A DNA stretch of 13,400 bases from an uncultured Bacteroidaceae bacterium. Its GTDB lineage: Bacteria; Bacteroidota; Bacteroidia; Bacteroidales; Bacteroidaceae. The position numbers and the translations under genes were made by a program. Shown here piece by piece: positions 6,278 to 13,338 of the stretch. Within the stretch, counting starts at the first letter, position 1; the number at the start of each line of letters is the position of its first letter. The notes beneath the pieces are model-generated. The model had not been told where the DNA came from and ran no database searches. It saw only the letters and a program-made list of their open reading frames with translations. The stretch is taken from NCBI GenBank assembly GCA_934271655.1, contig CAKQRW010000061.1, positions 1 to 13,400 of the forward strand, in the 5' to 3' direction.

Positions 6278-7129
6278 TCAAGCTCCTCCCGTTTCGATTC
6301 TCTTCTTGCAGTCCTCCATCAGCCACTTAGGCGTGCTGGTGGCTCCGCAGATGCCTACGGTCTCCACACCGTCAAACCATCCGAAGTCAATCTCCGAAGG
6401 ATCATCAACCATGTACGTGCGTCCGTTGACCGACAGGCACTGATTGTAGAGCACCTTGCCATTGGAGCTTTTCTTGCCGCTCACGAATATTATCACGTCG
6501 TGGCGCGCGGCAAACTTCATTATGTTGGGTATCCTATTAGCCACCTGGCGGCATATAGTGTCGAAATAGCTGAAGTTCGCCCCATTCTCCATGTGCTGCC
6601 CGATGTATTCCACAATCTCCCTGAAGCCCTCCAGCGACTTGGTCGTCTGCGAGAAGAGCTGCATGTCGCGGCTGAAGTCAAGCCTTTTTGCGTCCTCCAG
6701 ACTCTTTATCACGATGGCATGCCCGTCGGTCTGCCCCACCAGGCCCACCACCTCAGCGTGTCCGTTCTTGCCGTATATGACAATCTGGCCTCCCTGCTCA
6801 TAAGCCTTGCGTATGCGCTTCTGCAGATTGAGCACCACAGGGCATGTGGCGTCGATGACACTTATGTTGTGTTCGCGCGCCACTGCATATGTCTGCGGCG
6901 GCTCGCCATGCGCGCGCAGCAGCACCCTCGTGTTGCGCATCGACAGCAGGTCGCTGTGGTTGACCGTCACCAGTCCCAACTTCTTCAGCCGGTCCACCTC
7001 ACGTCCGTTGTGCACGATGTCGCCAAGGCAATAGAGTCGCCCATGGTCTGTCAGTTCCTCCTCAGCCTTCTTTATGGCCGTGGTCACTCCGAAGCAGAAC
7101 CCCGACCCTTCATCTATCTCTATCAGCAT
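6278..7129 (-). CDS. ispH: 4-hydroxy-3-methylbut-2-enyl diphosphate reductase (IspH)
   Basis: 283 residues, full length. IspH carries out the last step of the MEP pathway, reducing HMBPP to IPP and DMAPP with a [4Fe-4S] cluster. The three cluster cysteines are visible: C12 in SGFCFGV, C96 in DATCP and C193 in DTIC. Substrate-binding positions H40 (VHNG), H74 (RAHGEPP), H124 and E126 (NGHAEV) and SSN (221-223) are in place. C-terminal GATSTP matches the family. The ATG at 7129 gives the usual N-terminus just before the first cysteine. It sits between cmk and the ketoisomerase gene. The 73-base gap upstream contains one copy of a recurring 12-base motif (7149-7160). Confidence 0.95.
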   Translation of the reverse strand: MLIEIDEGSGFCFGVTTAIKKAEEELTDHGRLYCLGDIVHNGREVDRLKKLGLVTVNHSDLLSMRNTRVLLRAHGEPPQTYAVAREHNISVIDATCPVVLNLQKRIRKAYEQGGQIVIYGKNGHAEVVGLVGQTDGHAIVIKSLEDAKRLDFSRDMQLFSQTTKSLEGFREIVEYIGQHMENGANFSYFDTICRQVANRIPNIMKFAARHDVIIFVSGKKSSNGKVLYNQCLSVNGRTYMVDDPSEIDFGWFDGVETVGICGATSTPKWLMEDCKKRIETGGA

Positions 7130-7202
7130 GCCTATATGTCAGTCTTTTAAGTAGGTGCTCATAATTATTTTCATATTTGGCGCTTACTTAGATACTATAA
7201 AA

Positions 7203-7928
7203 TCATTTCGAACACCTGCTTATCCTTTCCAGGCTCTTCTCCAGCAGCCACGCGTTCTGTTCTGGAATGGTCATGTCCGAGTTGTCGAGCACCACCGCGT
7301 CGTCAGCCTGGCGCAGCGGCGCCACCTCGCGGTGAGAGTCTATGTAGTCCCTCTCCTCCACATTCTTCTGTATCTCCTCCAGACTGAGTGCAGCCTTCTC
7401 TTCCGCTGTCTTGGCCTTGGCCATTAGTTCGTCATAGCGCCGCTTGGCCCTCACCTTTGAGCTGGCTGTGACAAAGACCTTCAGCTCGGCCTGCGGAAAC
7501 ACAGCCGTGCCTATGTCGCGTCCGTCCATCACTATGCCTTTTTTCACTCCCATTGCCTTCTGCTGCTCCGTGAGCATGGCTCTGACGAAAGGCAGCGCAG
7601 CCACAGGGCTCACCCTGCTGCTCACGTCCATCTGCCGTATCTCGTCCTCCACACACTCGCCATTGAGGTATGTGTCGGGGCGTCCTGTCTCCGCATTGAA
7701 CTTAAACGACACCTTGATGTCGCCACGCTCCACGGCAGCCCTCAACCCATCCTCCTTGATGCCGCTGTCTGGCATCATGCCACCGCGCATGGCATAGAGT
7801 GTCACGGCACGGTACATGGCTCCTGTGTCGACATACACATATCCCAGTTGCCTGGCCAGTTCCTTAGCCATGGTACTCTTGCCACAGCTCGAATGGCCGT
7901 CTATAGCTATTATGATTTTCTTTTCCAT
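7203..7928 (-). CDS. cmk: Cytidylate kinase (CMP/dCMP kinase)
   Basis: 241 residues, full length for the long bacterial form. The enzyme phosphorylates CMP and dCMP with ATP, feeding CTP/dCTP and phospholipid precursors, in the cytoplasm. The P-loop GHSSCGKS is at 11-18, the nucleotide-binding VDTGAMYRA near 33-41, the CMP-binding MDGRDIGTAVFP near 134-145, and the lid region contains KRRYDEL near 162-168. All key elements are intact. The order porQ, cmk, ispH is, from memory, conserved in several Bacteroidetes, which supports the call for all three. The 146 bases between porQ and this gene contain a 30-bp-period repeat. Confidence 0.95.
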   Translation of the reverse strand: MEKKIIIAIDGHSSCGKSTMAKELARQLGYVYVDTGAMYRAVTLYAMRGGMMPDSGIKEDGLRAAVERGDIKVSFKFNAETGRPDTYLNGECVEDEIRQMDVSSRVSPVAALPFVRAMLTEQQKAMGVKKGIVMDGRDIGTAVFPQAELKVFVTASSKVRAKRRYDELMAKAKTAEEKAALSLEEIQKNVEERDYIDSHREVAPLRQADDAVVLDNSDMTIPEQNAWLLEKSLERISRCSK

Positions 7929-7974
7929 CTTATTTTTTTCTTGTCATGTTCTTTTCAAGTTATACCTTACTCAC

Positions 7975-8054
7975 GCCAGCCTGTCACACCATGCGGAAAT
8001 ATAGCCAGCCTCATCATGTCATGCGACAAGCACGCCAGCCTCATCATACCATGC
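7975..8054 (-). repeat. Three 20-21-bp repeats with 9-bp spacers between porQ and cmk
   Basis: On the minus strand the units at 8034-8054 and 8004-8024 read GCATG..ATGATGAGGCTGGC and differ only at two positions; the third (7975-7994) lost one base. Two unrelated 9-base spacers separate them, so the period is 29-30. They lie in the leader of cmk. Because the period is a multiple of three, a 29-codon frame (7967-8056, minus) reads as repeated HxMMRLA blocks. Confidence 0.8.
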
Positions 8055-8074
8055 ATCAACAATAGCCGTGCCTA

Positions 8075-9046
8075 TCAGAAGTCCACGCCCACGTTGAGCA
8101 CCACCGACGAGGCCGCCACATGATACTTGCCATAAGCCACTCCCACCTTGAATCGCTTCACGTTCAGTCCAGCACCCAGGCTCAGTCCAGCCCACTGGTT
8201 CTTGTTCGCCACCTTCATCTCCTTGGCCCTGCGGAAATTGTATCCAAAGGCTATCCACGTGTTGGGCGAGGGCAATATGTCCATGCCGAGCACCACATGC
8301 TGTATCAGCTTCACGTCGTCCCAGTGCGTCAGGTCATCAAGAGTGAGCGACACTCGCATCGGCGCGTTGGCAAAGTCCTTGCTGTAGCCCAAGGCCAGGT
8401 CGAAAGGCAGCGACTCGCGGTCGCCGTCCTCATAGAGCGAGTTTATCTGTCCGCCCAGGTTCCTGCCAACGACAGAGAGCGACATGCCGCTCTCCTCGTC
8501 GAAATAGTTGAGCGCCAGGTCTGCTCCTATGGCCGTGCTGGAGTAGTTGGCATAGTTGCTCATGATGACCTTGGCCGTCAGCGCGCCGCTCCACCGCTCG
8601 GTGAGCAGGTAGGAGTATGATGTCTGCACATTGATGTCCTTCACAGAGAACGTGCCCATCACCTGCCCCTTCTCGTCCGTCTCGTCCATCGTGCCATAGT
8701 CGAGCATCTGCGCGCCGATGGCCCAGGTGCCCCTTTCTCCGACCGACTTGGCGAATCCAGCCGCATACATGTTGCTGCTGCTGATGTAGGAGTTGTATCC
8801 CAGCGTCAAGGCGTTGTCTCCCACATTGGCCAGCATGGCGGCATTTGTCCACATCATGCTTGCGTCGTTCTCCACGATGCTTATGTTCTGCCCTCCAAGC
8901 GCAGCCGTGTGTGCTCCTGCCGGCACATTGAGAAACTGGTATCCTGTCTTGCCGTCCTGCGCCCGCACTCCAGCAGCCACAGCCAGCCACAGGCACGCAG
9001 CCACGCATCCGGCCGAGCCTACACGCCCAGCTGTCGCTTGCGCCAT
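8075..9046 (-). CDS. porQ: Type IX secretion system outer-membrane protein PorQ
   Basis: With the start at 9046 this is a 323-residue protein of the PorV/PorQ beta-barrel family. PorQ is part of the attachment complex of the type IX system, which moves CTD-bearing cargo to the cell surface. Start choice: MAQATAGRVG is followed by a clear hydrophobic core (18-27) and a cleavage site VRA/QDG, a good signal peptide. Starting at 9139 would add 31 polar residues in front and overlap meaB. The mature start GYQFLNVPAGAHTAALGG and NDASMMWTNAAM are family hallmarks. The rest alternates as beta strands, and the chain ends in VGVDF, with the terminal phenylalanine used for barrel assembly. No other type IX genes are in the window, which is normal since they are scattered. 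Confidence 0.9.
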   Translation of the reverse strand: MAQATAGRVGSAGCVAACLWLAVAAGVRAQDGKTGYQFLNVPAGAHTAALGGQNISIVENDASMMWTNAAMLANVGDNALTLGYNSYISSSNMYAAGFAKSVGERGTWAIGAQMLDYGTMDETDEKGQVMGTFSVKDINVQTSYSYLLTERWSGALTAKVIMSNYANYSSTAIGADLALNYFDEESGMSLSVVGRNLGGQINSLYEDGDRESLPFDLALGYSKDFANAPMRVSLTLDDLTHWDDVKLIQHVVLGMDILPSPNTWIAFGYNFRRAKEMKVANKNQWAGLSLGAGLNVKRFKVGVAYGKYHVAASSVVLNVGVDF

Positions 9047-9119
9047 GCGCACGTGGTCTGCCCCGCTTTGCGAGCCTTCACTGTTTATTTGCGGCCTTTC
9101 GCTGTTCGTCCGTGAATCC

Positions 9120-10223
9120 TTACTGTTTGATGTTGTCATAATAAATGTCCAGCAGTTTCTTGGCAGCGACAAACGAGGTGACCTGTCCGCCCAGCACCTC
9201 GCTCTCCATCTCGCCAATCATTTCCTTCACCTTCGGGTTGTAGTAGAAGCTGTCCTTCAGATGCTCGTTGATGCTCTCATACATCCAGTACTTCGACTGC
9301 TCGTTGCGCCTGTACTGGAAATATCCGTTTTCCTTCACCTTGTCTATATACCTGAACACCATAGCGAGCACCTCGTCAATGTTCAGCTCATAGAAGCCCG
9401 AATAGCACATCACCTCTGGCACTATGCCGCTGTCGGGCACAGGAAAGAGGTGCAGCGCATTGCGGAAATGCGTGGCGGCCAACTGCGCCTTGTCCACATT
9501 GCTGCCGTCGGCCTTGTTGATCACAATGCCGTCGGCTATCTCCATGATGCCTCGCTTGATGCCCTGCAGTTCGTCGCCCGTTCCAGCCAGTTGTATCAGC
9601 AGGAAATAGTCCACCATCGAGTGGCATGCCGTCTCGCTCTGCCCCACTCCCACAGTCTCTACAAACACGTGGTCATAGCCAGCCGCCTCGCAGAGTATTA
9701 TGGTCTCGCGTGTCTTGCGTGCCACTCCTCCCAGACTGCCTGCTGTCGGGCTGGGGCGTATGAACGACTTGGGATGCACGGCCAGCTTCTCCATCCTCGT
9801 CTTGTCGCCAAGGATGCTGCCCTTAGTCTTCTCCGACGATGGGTCGATGGCCAGCACAGCAAGTTTGCCTCCATAGTTGTTGAGCAGGTGCACACCGAAG
9901 GCGTCGATACTGGTCGACTTGCCAGCTCCAGGCACACCGCTTATGCCTATCCTGACCGAGTTGCCTGAATACGGCAGACATTTCTCTATCACTTCCTGAG
10001 CCACGGCCTGGTGCTCTGGCAGTGTGCTCTCTATGAGCGTCACAGCCTGTCCGAGCATACTCACGTTGCCCTTCAGTATGCCTTCCACATACTCGCCAGG
10101 GGTGAAGAGCTTGTGCCTCTTCTTCCTCATGGCCTTCAGGTATGGGCTCACCGTCGACGGCTGTTCCACGCCGGCATTGACCTGCAGGCCCGCATATTCC
10201 TTACTGTTCTCTGGATGTTCCAT
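9120..10223 (-). CDS. meaB: Methylmalonyl-CoA mutase-associated GTPase MeaB
   Basis: 367 residues, near the upper end for the family because of an N-terminal extension of about 30 residues. MeaB is a G3E-type GTPase that protects and loads methylmalonyl-CoA mutase with adenosylcobalamin, a step in propionate/succinate metabolism. Walker A GVPGAGKS is at 96-103, the Asp of AIDPSS at 127, the switch/base motif ETVGVGQSE at 189-197, and the guanine-specific NKAD at 236-239. The C-terminal 300-367 is the helical dimerisation arm. The mutase genes are not beside it here. The end of this gene lies 73 bases before the preferred porQ start, and an alternative porQ start would overlap it by 20 bases. 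Confidence 0.95.
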   Translation of the reverse strand: MEHPENSKEYAGLQVNAGVEQPSTVSPYLKAMRKKRHKLFTPGEYVEGILKGNVSMLGQAVTLIESTLPEHQAVAQEVIEKCLPYSGNSVRIGISGVPGAGKSTSIDAFGVHLLNNYGGKLAVLAIDPSSEKTKGSILGDKTRMEKLAVHPKSFIRPSPTAGSLGGVARKTRETIILCEAAGYDHVFVETVGVGQSETACHSMVDYFLLIQLAGTGDELQGIKRGIMEIADGIVINKADGSNVDKAQLAATHFRNALHLFPVPDSGIVPEVMCYSGFYELNIDEVLAMVFRYIDKVKENGYFQYRRNEQSKYWMYESINEHLKDSFYYNPKVKEMIGEMESEVLGGQVTSFVAAKKLLDIYYDNIKQ

Positions 10224-10305
10224 AGTCTTGCATTGTTTTTTCTTCGTTACTTAACCTTGCAGCCATGCCTTGGACAATGCCGCGGCCGCTGCATGGACAT
10301 GCCCG

Positions 10306-11385
10306 TCACTTCTCAAACCTCACGCTGACCACAGCCTTCGGAGCGGCCGGGTCGTTGGTGATGATGAGCACACGCGGCTGCGCCTTAGACATGCCGAGGA
10401 AGCGCGCGTCTACCGTCACCTTCATGTCCACCTTCTCGCCTGGTTGCAGTTCGGTCTTCTTCAGCGTCACAGAGATGGCCTGGTTGAAGGCCTGTATCTT
10501 ATTGAACTTGAGCACGCCGTTACCTCCATTGGATATGGTCACCATGCCCGACACCTTTTTCTTCTTGCCCAGCACGCCCAGGTTGAGTTCTGTAGACGAG
10601 AGCGCAAACTTAGGCTTCTTGGCAAAGCCAGCGGCGCTCTGCAAGTCGGGCAGCAGCACAGCCGACACCGACACTTCATTGTTTGCGCTCACCTTGTCGC
10701 CAGAGAAGCGGGCCAGATACACGCTGGTCTGGTTCAGTCCCAGGTTCTGCAGTTTGTCGCTGTGGAGCGTGAGCCTTATCTTTCCGCGGCGTCCGCGAGC
10801 TATCATGGCCGGCTTGTACTCTGCCGTGATGTAGGCCGGCAGGTGCATCAGCGTGGGCGTGTACACGTCCTTGCCTCCATTGAGCACCTCTATCTCCGCC
10901 ACAGCCGAGTCGCCCGACTGCACCTCAGGAAACTCAACATCGCTGGTGCTGAGACGTATGTCGTCCACAGCATACGGGAACAGGTCCTCCACCGACTGCT
11001 TGGCTCCATCGTGCACCCTGGCCTTCATCCTCAGTCTCACAGGCTGACTGCCCGCGTTGGTGTACACATCTATGTAGCGGTCAAGATGCCCCAGCAGCTG
11101 GGCGTCATACGTCACTCGTATCTCTCCCTTGCCACCTTTGACCACAGCGTCCTTTGTCCACTCAGTGGCCATGCAGCCGCATCCTGCGTCCACATCGTTC
11201 ACCACCAGCGGTTCCCTTCCCTTGTTTGAGAACTGGAACACGGCTGTCACCGGATGGCGCCACAGCGTGGCCCCGGCATCCACCACGTCTTTCTCAAACA
11301 CTATCCTCTGCGCATGGGCGCCCGCCGCTGCCATCAAGCCCACCACACATGTCATAACGCATTTCTTCATCATCTTATTGTCCAT
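10306..11385 (-). CDS. Exported DUF1573 protein with two Ig-like domains
   Basis: A 359-residue protein with a signal peptide (hydrophobic 10-22, cut likely after AGAHA at 25). Residues 27-120 form one DUF1573-type beta-sandwich with the family's VDAGCGC motif (cysteines 69 and 71). Residues 260-357 form a second, with LSSTELNLGVL and SNGGNGVLKF. The middle (125-250) is also strand-rich. DUF1573 proteins are common, exported and uncharacterised in Bacteroidetes; an adhesive or scaffolding role in the envelope is only a guess. A start at residue 5 or 6 (MMKK) is possible. A TAnnTTTG promoter at 11501-11508 would give a leader of about 110 bases, which contains a short palindrome. This may be the first gene of the long minus-strand block; meaB follows after 82 bases. 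Confidence 0.85.
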   Translation of the reverse strand: MDNKMMKKCVMTCVVGLMAAAGAHAQRIVFEKDVVDAGATLWRHPVTAVFQFSNKGREPLVVNDVDAGCGCMATEWTKDAVVKGGKGEIRVTYDAQLLGHLDRYIDVYTNAGSQPVRLRMKARVHDGAKQSVEDLFPYAVDDIRLSTSDVEFPEVQSGDSAVAEIEVLNGGKDVYTPTLMHLPAYITAEYKPAMIARGRRGKIRLTLHSDKLQNLGLNQTSVYLARFSGDKVSANNEVSVSAVLLPDLQSAAGFAKKPKFALSSTELNLGVLGKKKKVSGMVTISNGGNGVLKFNKIQAFNQAISVTLKKTELQPGEKVDMKVTVDARFLGMSKAQPRVLIITNDPAAPKAVVSVRFEK

Positions 11386-11446
11386 GCTTGTACTTCTTAT
11401 TCTTATATTAGGTTGAGCAGGCGTCCAATTTCATCATTGAACATCA

Positions 11447-11459
11447 GATATTGAATATC
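11447..11459. promoter_or_regulatory. Short palindrome in the leader of the DUF1573 gene
   Basis: GATATT-G-AATATC is a perfect 6-bp dyad with a one-base centre, lying between the promoter element at 11501-11508 and the start codon at 11385. It could be an operator or a small RNA hairpin; nothing further supports it. Confidence 0.3.
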
Positions 11460-11500
11460 AGACAAAGCCGCTCTTTGACATTTGAGCACCTACTTAGTCG

Positions 11501-11508
11501 CAAAGATA
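11501..11508 (-). promoter_or_regulatory. Bacteroidetes -7 promoter element for the DUF1573-meaB-porQ block
   Basis: Minus-strand TATCTTTG matches TAnnTTTG exactly, in the same TATCTTTGCGA context as the element at 3445-3452. Transcription would start near 11494, which falls inside a copy of the recurring 12-base motif (11485-11496). No clear -33 box is visible. Confidence 0.65.
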
Positions 11509-11632
11509 CAATAATTTTCTCATACCACCGCCATATTAACACTTTTTCTGTCCGCACAAGCCGCACATGACTTTTTTTACTTCATTTTTTAAAATTACCA
11601 ACGCTTTTATGCCGTCAGTTAAGTTTTTTTTG

Positions 11633-11640
11633 TACATTTG
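11633..11640 (+). promoter_or_regulatory. Bacteroidetes -7 promoter element for the dispanin cassette
   Basis: TACATTTG is an exact TAnnTTTG match 26 bases before the ATG at 11667, giving a leader of only about 20 bases. It follows a long T-run. No good -33 box is seen. Confidence 0.7.
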
Positions 11641-11666
11641 CACATCCTAAAACAAAAGCAGACACC

Positions 11667-12263
11667 ATGGACATGTATTTTTACTTAGATAAAGAAGGAA
11701 AGCAAAAAGGGCCTGTCACACCAGATGCGCTTAAAGCCAACGGAGTGAGTGGAGACACGCTGGTGTGGAAAGCCGGCATGGAACAATGGGCTCCAGCCTA
11801 TACCATCAAGGAGCTGGACACTTTTCTCCGTCAACCAGAGACCCCACCTGCACCACCAACGCCACCTGCGCCACCAACAGCCGCAGCTCAGACATCTGCA
11901 GCTCAGGCAGCACAGCAGGGCTACTCCAAGTCTTATTCAGGCTATGCCCAGAGCAGCACGCAGTCTGCAACACACAACGAGCAGCCGCACAGCGCCACAC
12001 CATCAGGCAGCGAGCAGTCCAAGCCCAAGCCAGACACCTACCTTATATGGGCCGTCCTGTGCACTATATGCTGCTGCACGCCTATAGGAGTATACTCTAT
12101 CATATGCTCCACCCAGGCAGACACGCTCTACAAGCGTGGCGACTATGATGGAGCTGTGAAGAAAGCCAACGAATCCAAGAAGTGGACCATCATCGGAGCT
12201 GTGGCAGGAGGAATTGGCAGCATCATCTACGCTGTCTGCACGGCAGTGAGCGATATGCTGTGA
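11667..12263 (+). CDS. GYF_2 and CD225/dispanin membrane protein
   Basis: 198 residues in three parts. Residues 3-54 are a GYF_2 (DUF4339) domain, with YFYLDKEGKQKGP and VWKAGMEQWAP as its signature. Residues 55-122 are a proline/alanine then serine/glutamine linker. Residues 123-198 are a CD225/dispanin domain: membrane segment about 125-147 carrying CCCTPIGVYSI, a basic loop with ADTLYKRGDYDGA, and a second membrane segment 173-194. CD225 is the domain of animal interferon-induced transmembrane proteins; its bacterial role is unknown. GYF_2 domains probably bind proline-rich or other partners on the cytoplasmic side. The next gene starts on the GTG that overlaps this stop, so the two are coupled. 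The start is fixed by the promoter at 11633 and the domain start. Confidence 0.88.
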   Translation: MDMYFYLDKEGKQKGPVTPDALKANGVSGDTLVWKAGMEQWAPAYTIKELDTFLRQPETPPAPPTPPAPPTAAAQTSAAQAAQQGYSKSYSGYAQSSTQSATHNEQPHSATPSGSEQSKPKPDTYLIWAVLCTICCCTPIGVYSIICSTQADTLYKRGDYDGAVKKANESKKWTIIGAVAGGIGSIIYAVCTAVSDML

Positions 12264-12643
12264 AAAATCCAATCACCATCGGCTTAGTTACCGGATGCGC
12301 CGCACTGGCCGTGCTGGCCATACTCTACATTGCCGATCCTGCCTCGACGACATGGAGTCCCAAGTGCCTGATGCTCATGCTCACTGGATACAAATGTCCA
12401 GGGTGCGGCATCCAGCGAATGGTGCATCACCTCTTGCACGGCGACATCATAGGAGCTGTCAGGTACAACTACTTCGCGGCCATCGCACTGCCCATCCTGC
12501 TGCTCATGTGGACAGGTGCGGCTTTTCCGCACACACGCATCGGGAAGGCTATCAACAGGCGCATAGCCTGCAAGGAGGCCGCATACACCTACATTGTTCT
12601 CTATGCCATCTGGTGGATTGTCAGAAACATTCTCGACCTTTGA
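12260..12643 (+). CDS. DUF2752 membrane protein
   Basis: A 127-residue protein starting at GTG 12260, which overlaps the preceding TGA as GTGA. An upstream in-frame ATG at 12182 would add 26 residues made of the previous gene's sequence in another frame and is unlikely. The DUF2752 signature is present: YKCPGCGIQRMVHHLLHGD (44-62) and then AVRYN (66-70). Three membrane segments can be drawn at about 6-24, 70-86 and 108-123. The CPGCG motif could bind metal or form a disulphide, but the family's function is not known. DUF2752 proteins often sit beside CD225/TM2-type proteins in Bacteroidetes, as recalled, which supports the coupling seen here. Confidence 0.85.
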   Translation: MKNPITIGLVTGCAALAVLAILYIADPASTTWSPKCLMLMLTGYKCPGCGIQRMVHHLLHGDIIGAVRYNYFAAIALPILLLMWTGAAFPHTRIGKAINRRIACKEAAYTYIVLYAIWWIVRNILDL

Positions 12644-12773
12644 CACCACCTCAGCGCACACAGGACAACAAGACGGTGAACAAAGTCATTTACGAGACCA
12701 GTAACAGGACACTATCCCATCATGAGCTTCTGCTTAGAGAGCTGGGTCACGTACTACCGACAGCATTCCAAAC

Positions 12774-12804
12774 TTTCAATCACATTTCAAACACAATACA
12801 TTTT
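12774..12804 (+). promoter_or_regulatory. Possible promoter of the DUF805 gene
   Basis: TTTC (12774-12777), a 19-base spacer, then TACATTTT (12797-12804). Each box has one mismatch to the Bacteroidetes TTTG / TAnnTTTG pair, at the proper spacing, 19 bases before the ATG at 12824. The gene could instead be read from the upstream promoter. Confidence 0.35.
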
Positions 12805-12823
12805 TAACCTAAAAAAATCTATT

Positions 12824-13120
12824 ATGACATTCATCGATTCTATCAAGACATGCTTCTCAAAGTATGCAACATTCGAGGGACGCGCCACACGCTCTGAGTA
12901 CTGGTGGTTCTGGCTCGCTGTATTTATCGCATGCTACATCCCTGTTGTAGGAATGCTGGTGAGCTTGGCCACAATCATACCTATCATCGCTGCTGGCGTG
13001 CGCCGTCTCCACGACACCAACCACTGCGGATGGTGGATCCTCTGCCCCATCTACAACATCATACTCCTCGCCACAGCAGGTGACGAGGGTCCTAACGAGT
13101 ATGGCGAGCCTGTAGCCTGA
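12824..13120 (+). CDS. DUF805 membrane protein
   Basis: A compact 98-residue protein. The DUF805 hallmarks are YATFEGRATRSEYWWFW (14-30), RRLHDTNHCGWW (60-71) and a C-terminal EGPNEYG (88-94). Hydrophobic segments lie at about 27-57, probably a membrane hairpin, and 70-84. It is at the short end for the family. DUF805 is a widespread inner-membrane family without an established function. The ATG at 12824 was chosen because the family's sequence begins there; the upstream in-frame ATG at 12722 adds 34 residues with no similarity and lies in the intergenic region. It is 180 bases after the DUF2752 gene, with a possible own promoter, and is followed by a strong hairpin. Confidence 0.85.
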   Translation: MTFIDSIKTCFSKYATFEGRATRSEYWWFWLAVFIACYIPVVGMLVSLATIIPIIAAGVRRLHDTNHCGWWILCPIYNIILLATAGDEGPNEYGEPVA

Positions 13121-13159
13121 CGTGCACAAGGCACAAGGCACATCGCGCATAAACATCAC

Positions 13160-13199
13160 ATCGCCCCTCCTGGCAAACATTTCTGCCAGAAGGGGCGAT
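13160..13199 (+). terminator. Hairpin downstream of the plus-strand cassette
   Basis: ATCGCCCCT-C-CTGGCA (13160-13175) pairs with TGCCAG-A-AGGGGCGAT (13184-13199): 15 paired bases, one C-A mismatch, 8-base loop. The T-run after it is weak (ATTCATTTG), so it may act as an mRNA-stabilising 3' end as much as a terminator. It begins 39 bases after the DUF805 stop. Confidence 0.65.
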
Positions 13200-13293
13200 A
13201 TTCATTTGCAAGCAGGTGCTCAATCTGCCACCATAGCACATATCCGCCGACCCATAATATAGGCAGCACCAACAAGAATTTTCCACTAACCCG

Positions 13294-13337
13294 TAAAAAC
13301 AAGAAAGAGAGGCTTCATCACGAAGTCTCTCTCTCTT
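13294..13337 (-). terminator. Rho-independent terminator of the right tRNA-Gln
   Basis: On the minus strand a 16-position stem (13337-13322 with 13316-13301, one mismatch and one G-T pair, 5-base loop) follows the tRNA and runs into GTTTTTAC. It resembles the left terminator but has an extra GA and a longer stem, so the two copies have diverged only here. Confidence 0.85.
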
Positions 13338-13338
13338 G

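Noticed and set aside
6002..7150. 382-codon plus-strand frame antisense to ispH and the ketoisomerase
   Set aside because: ispH is certain on the other strand with all catalytic residues; the antisense frame has no recognisable motif and exists because of biased third positions.
9047..9217. Longer porQ reading frame starting at 9217 or 9139
   Set aside because: The extra N-terminus overlaps meaB coding sequence and would place the signal peptide 31 or more residues inside the protein.
8793..9968. 391-codon plus-strand frame antisense to porQ and meaB
   Set aside because: It spans two well-supported minus-strand genes and their junction, which a real gene would not be expected to mirror.
10197..10209. 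Shared CCTTACTGTT segment near the meaB start and the meaB end
   Set aside because: An 11-base match pair is expected many times by chance in a window of this size.
10270..11229. 319-codon plus-strand frame antisense to the DUF1573 gene
   Set aside because: Histidine- and arginine-rich shadow of a protein with a clear signal peptide and domain pattern on the other strand.
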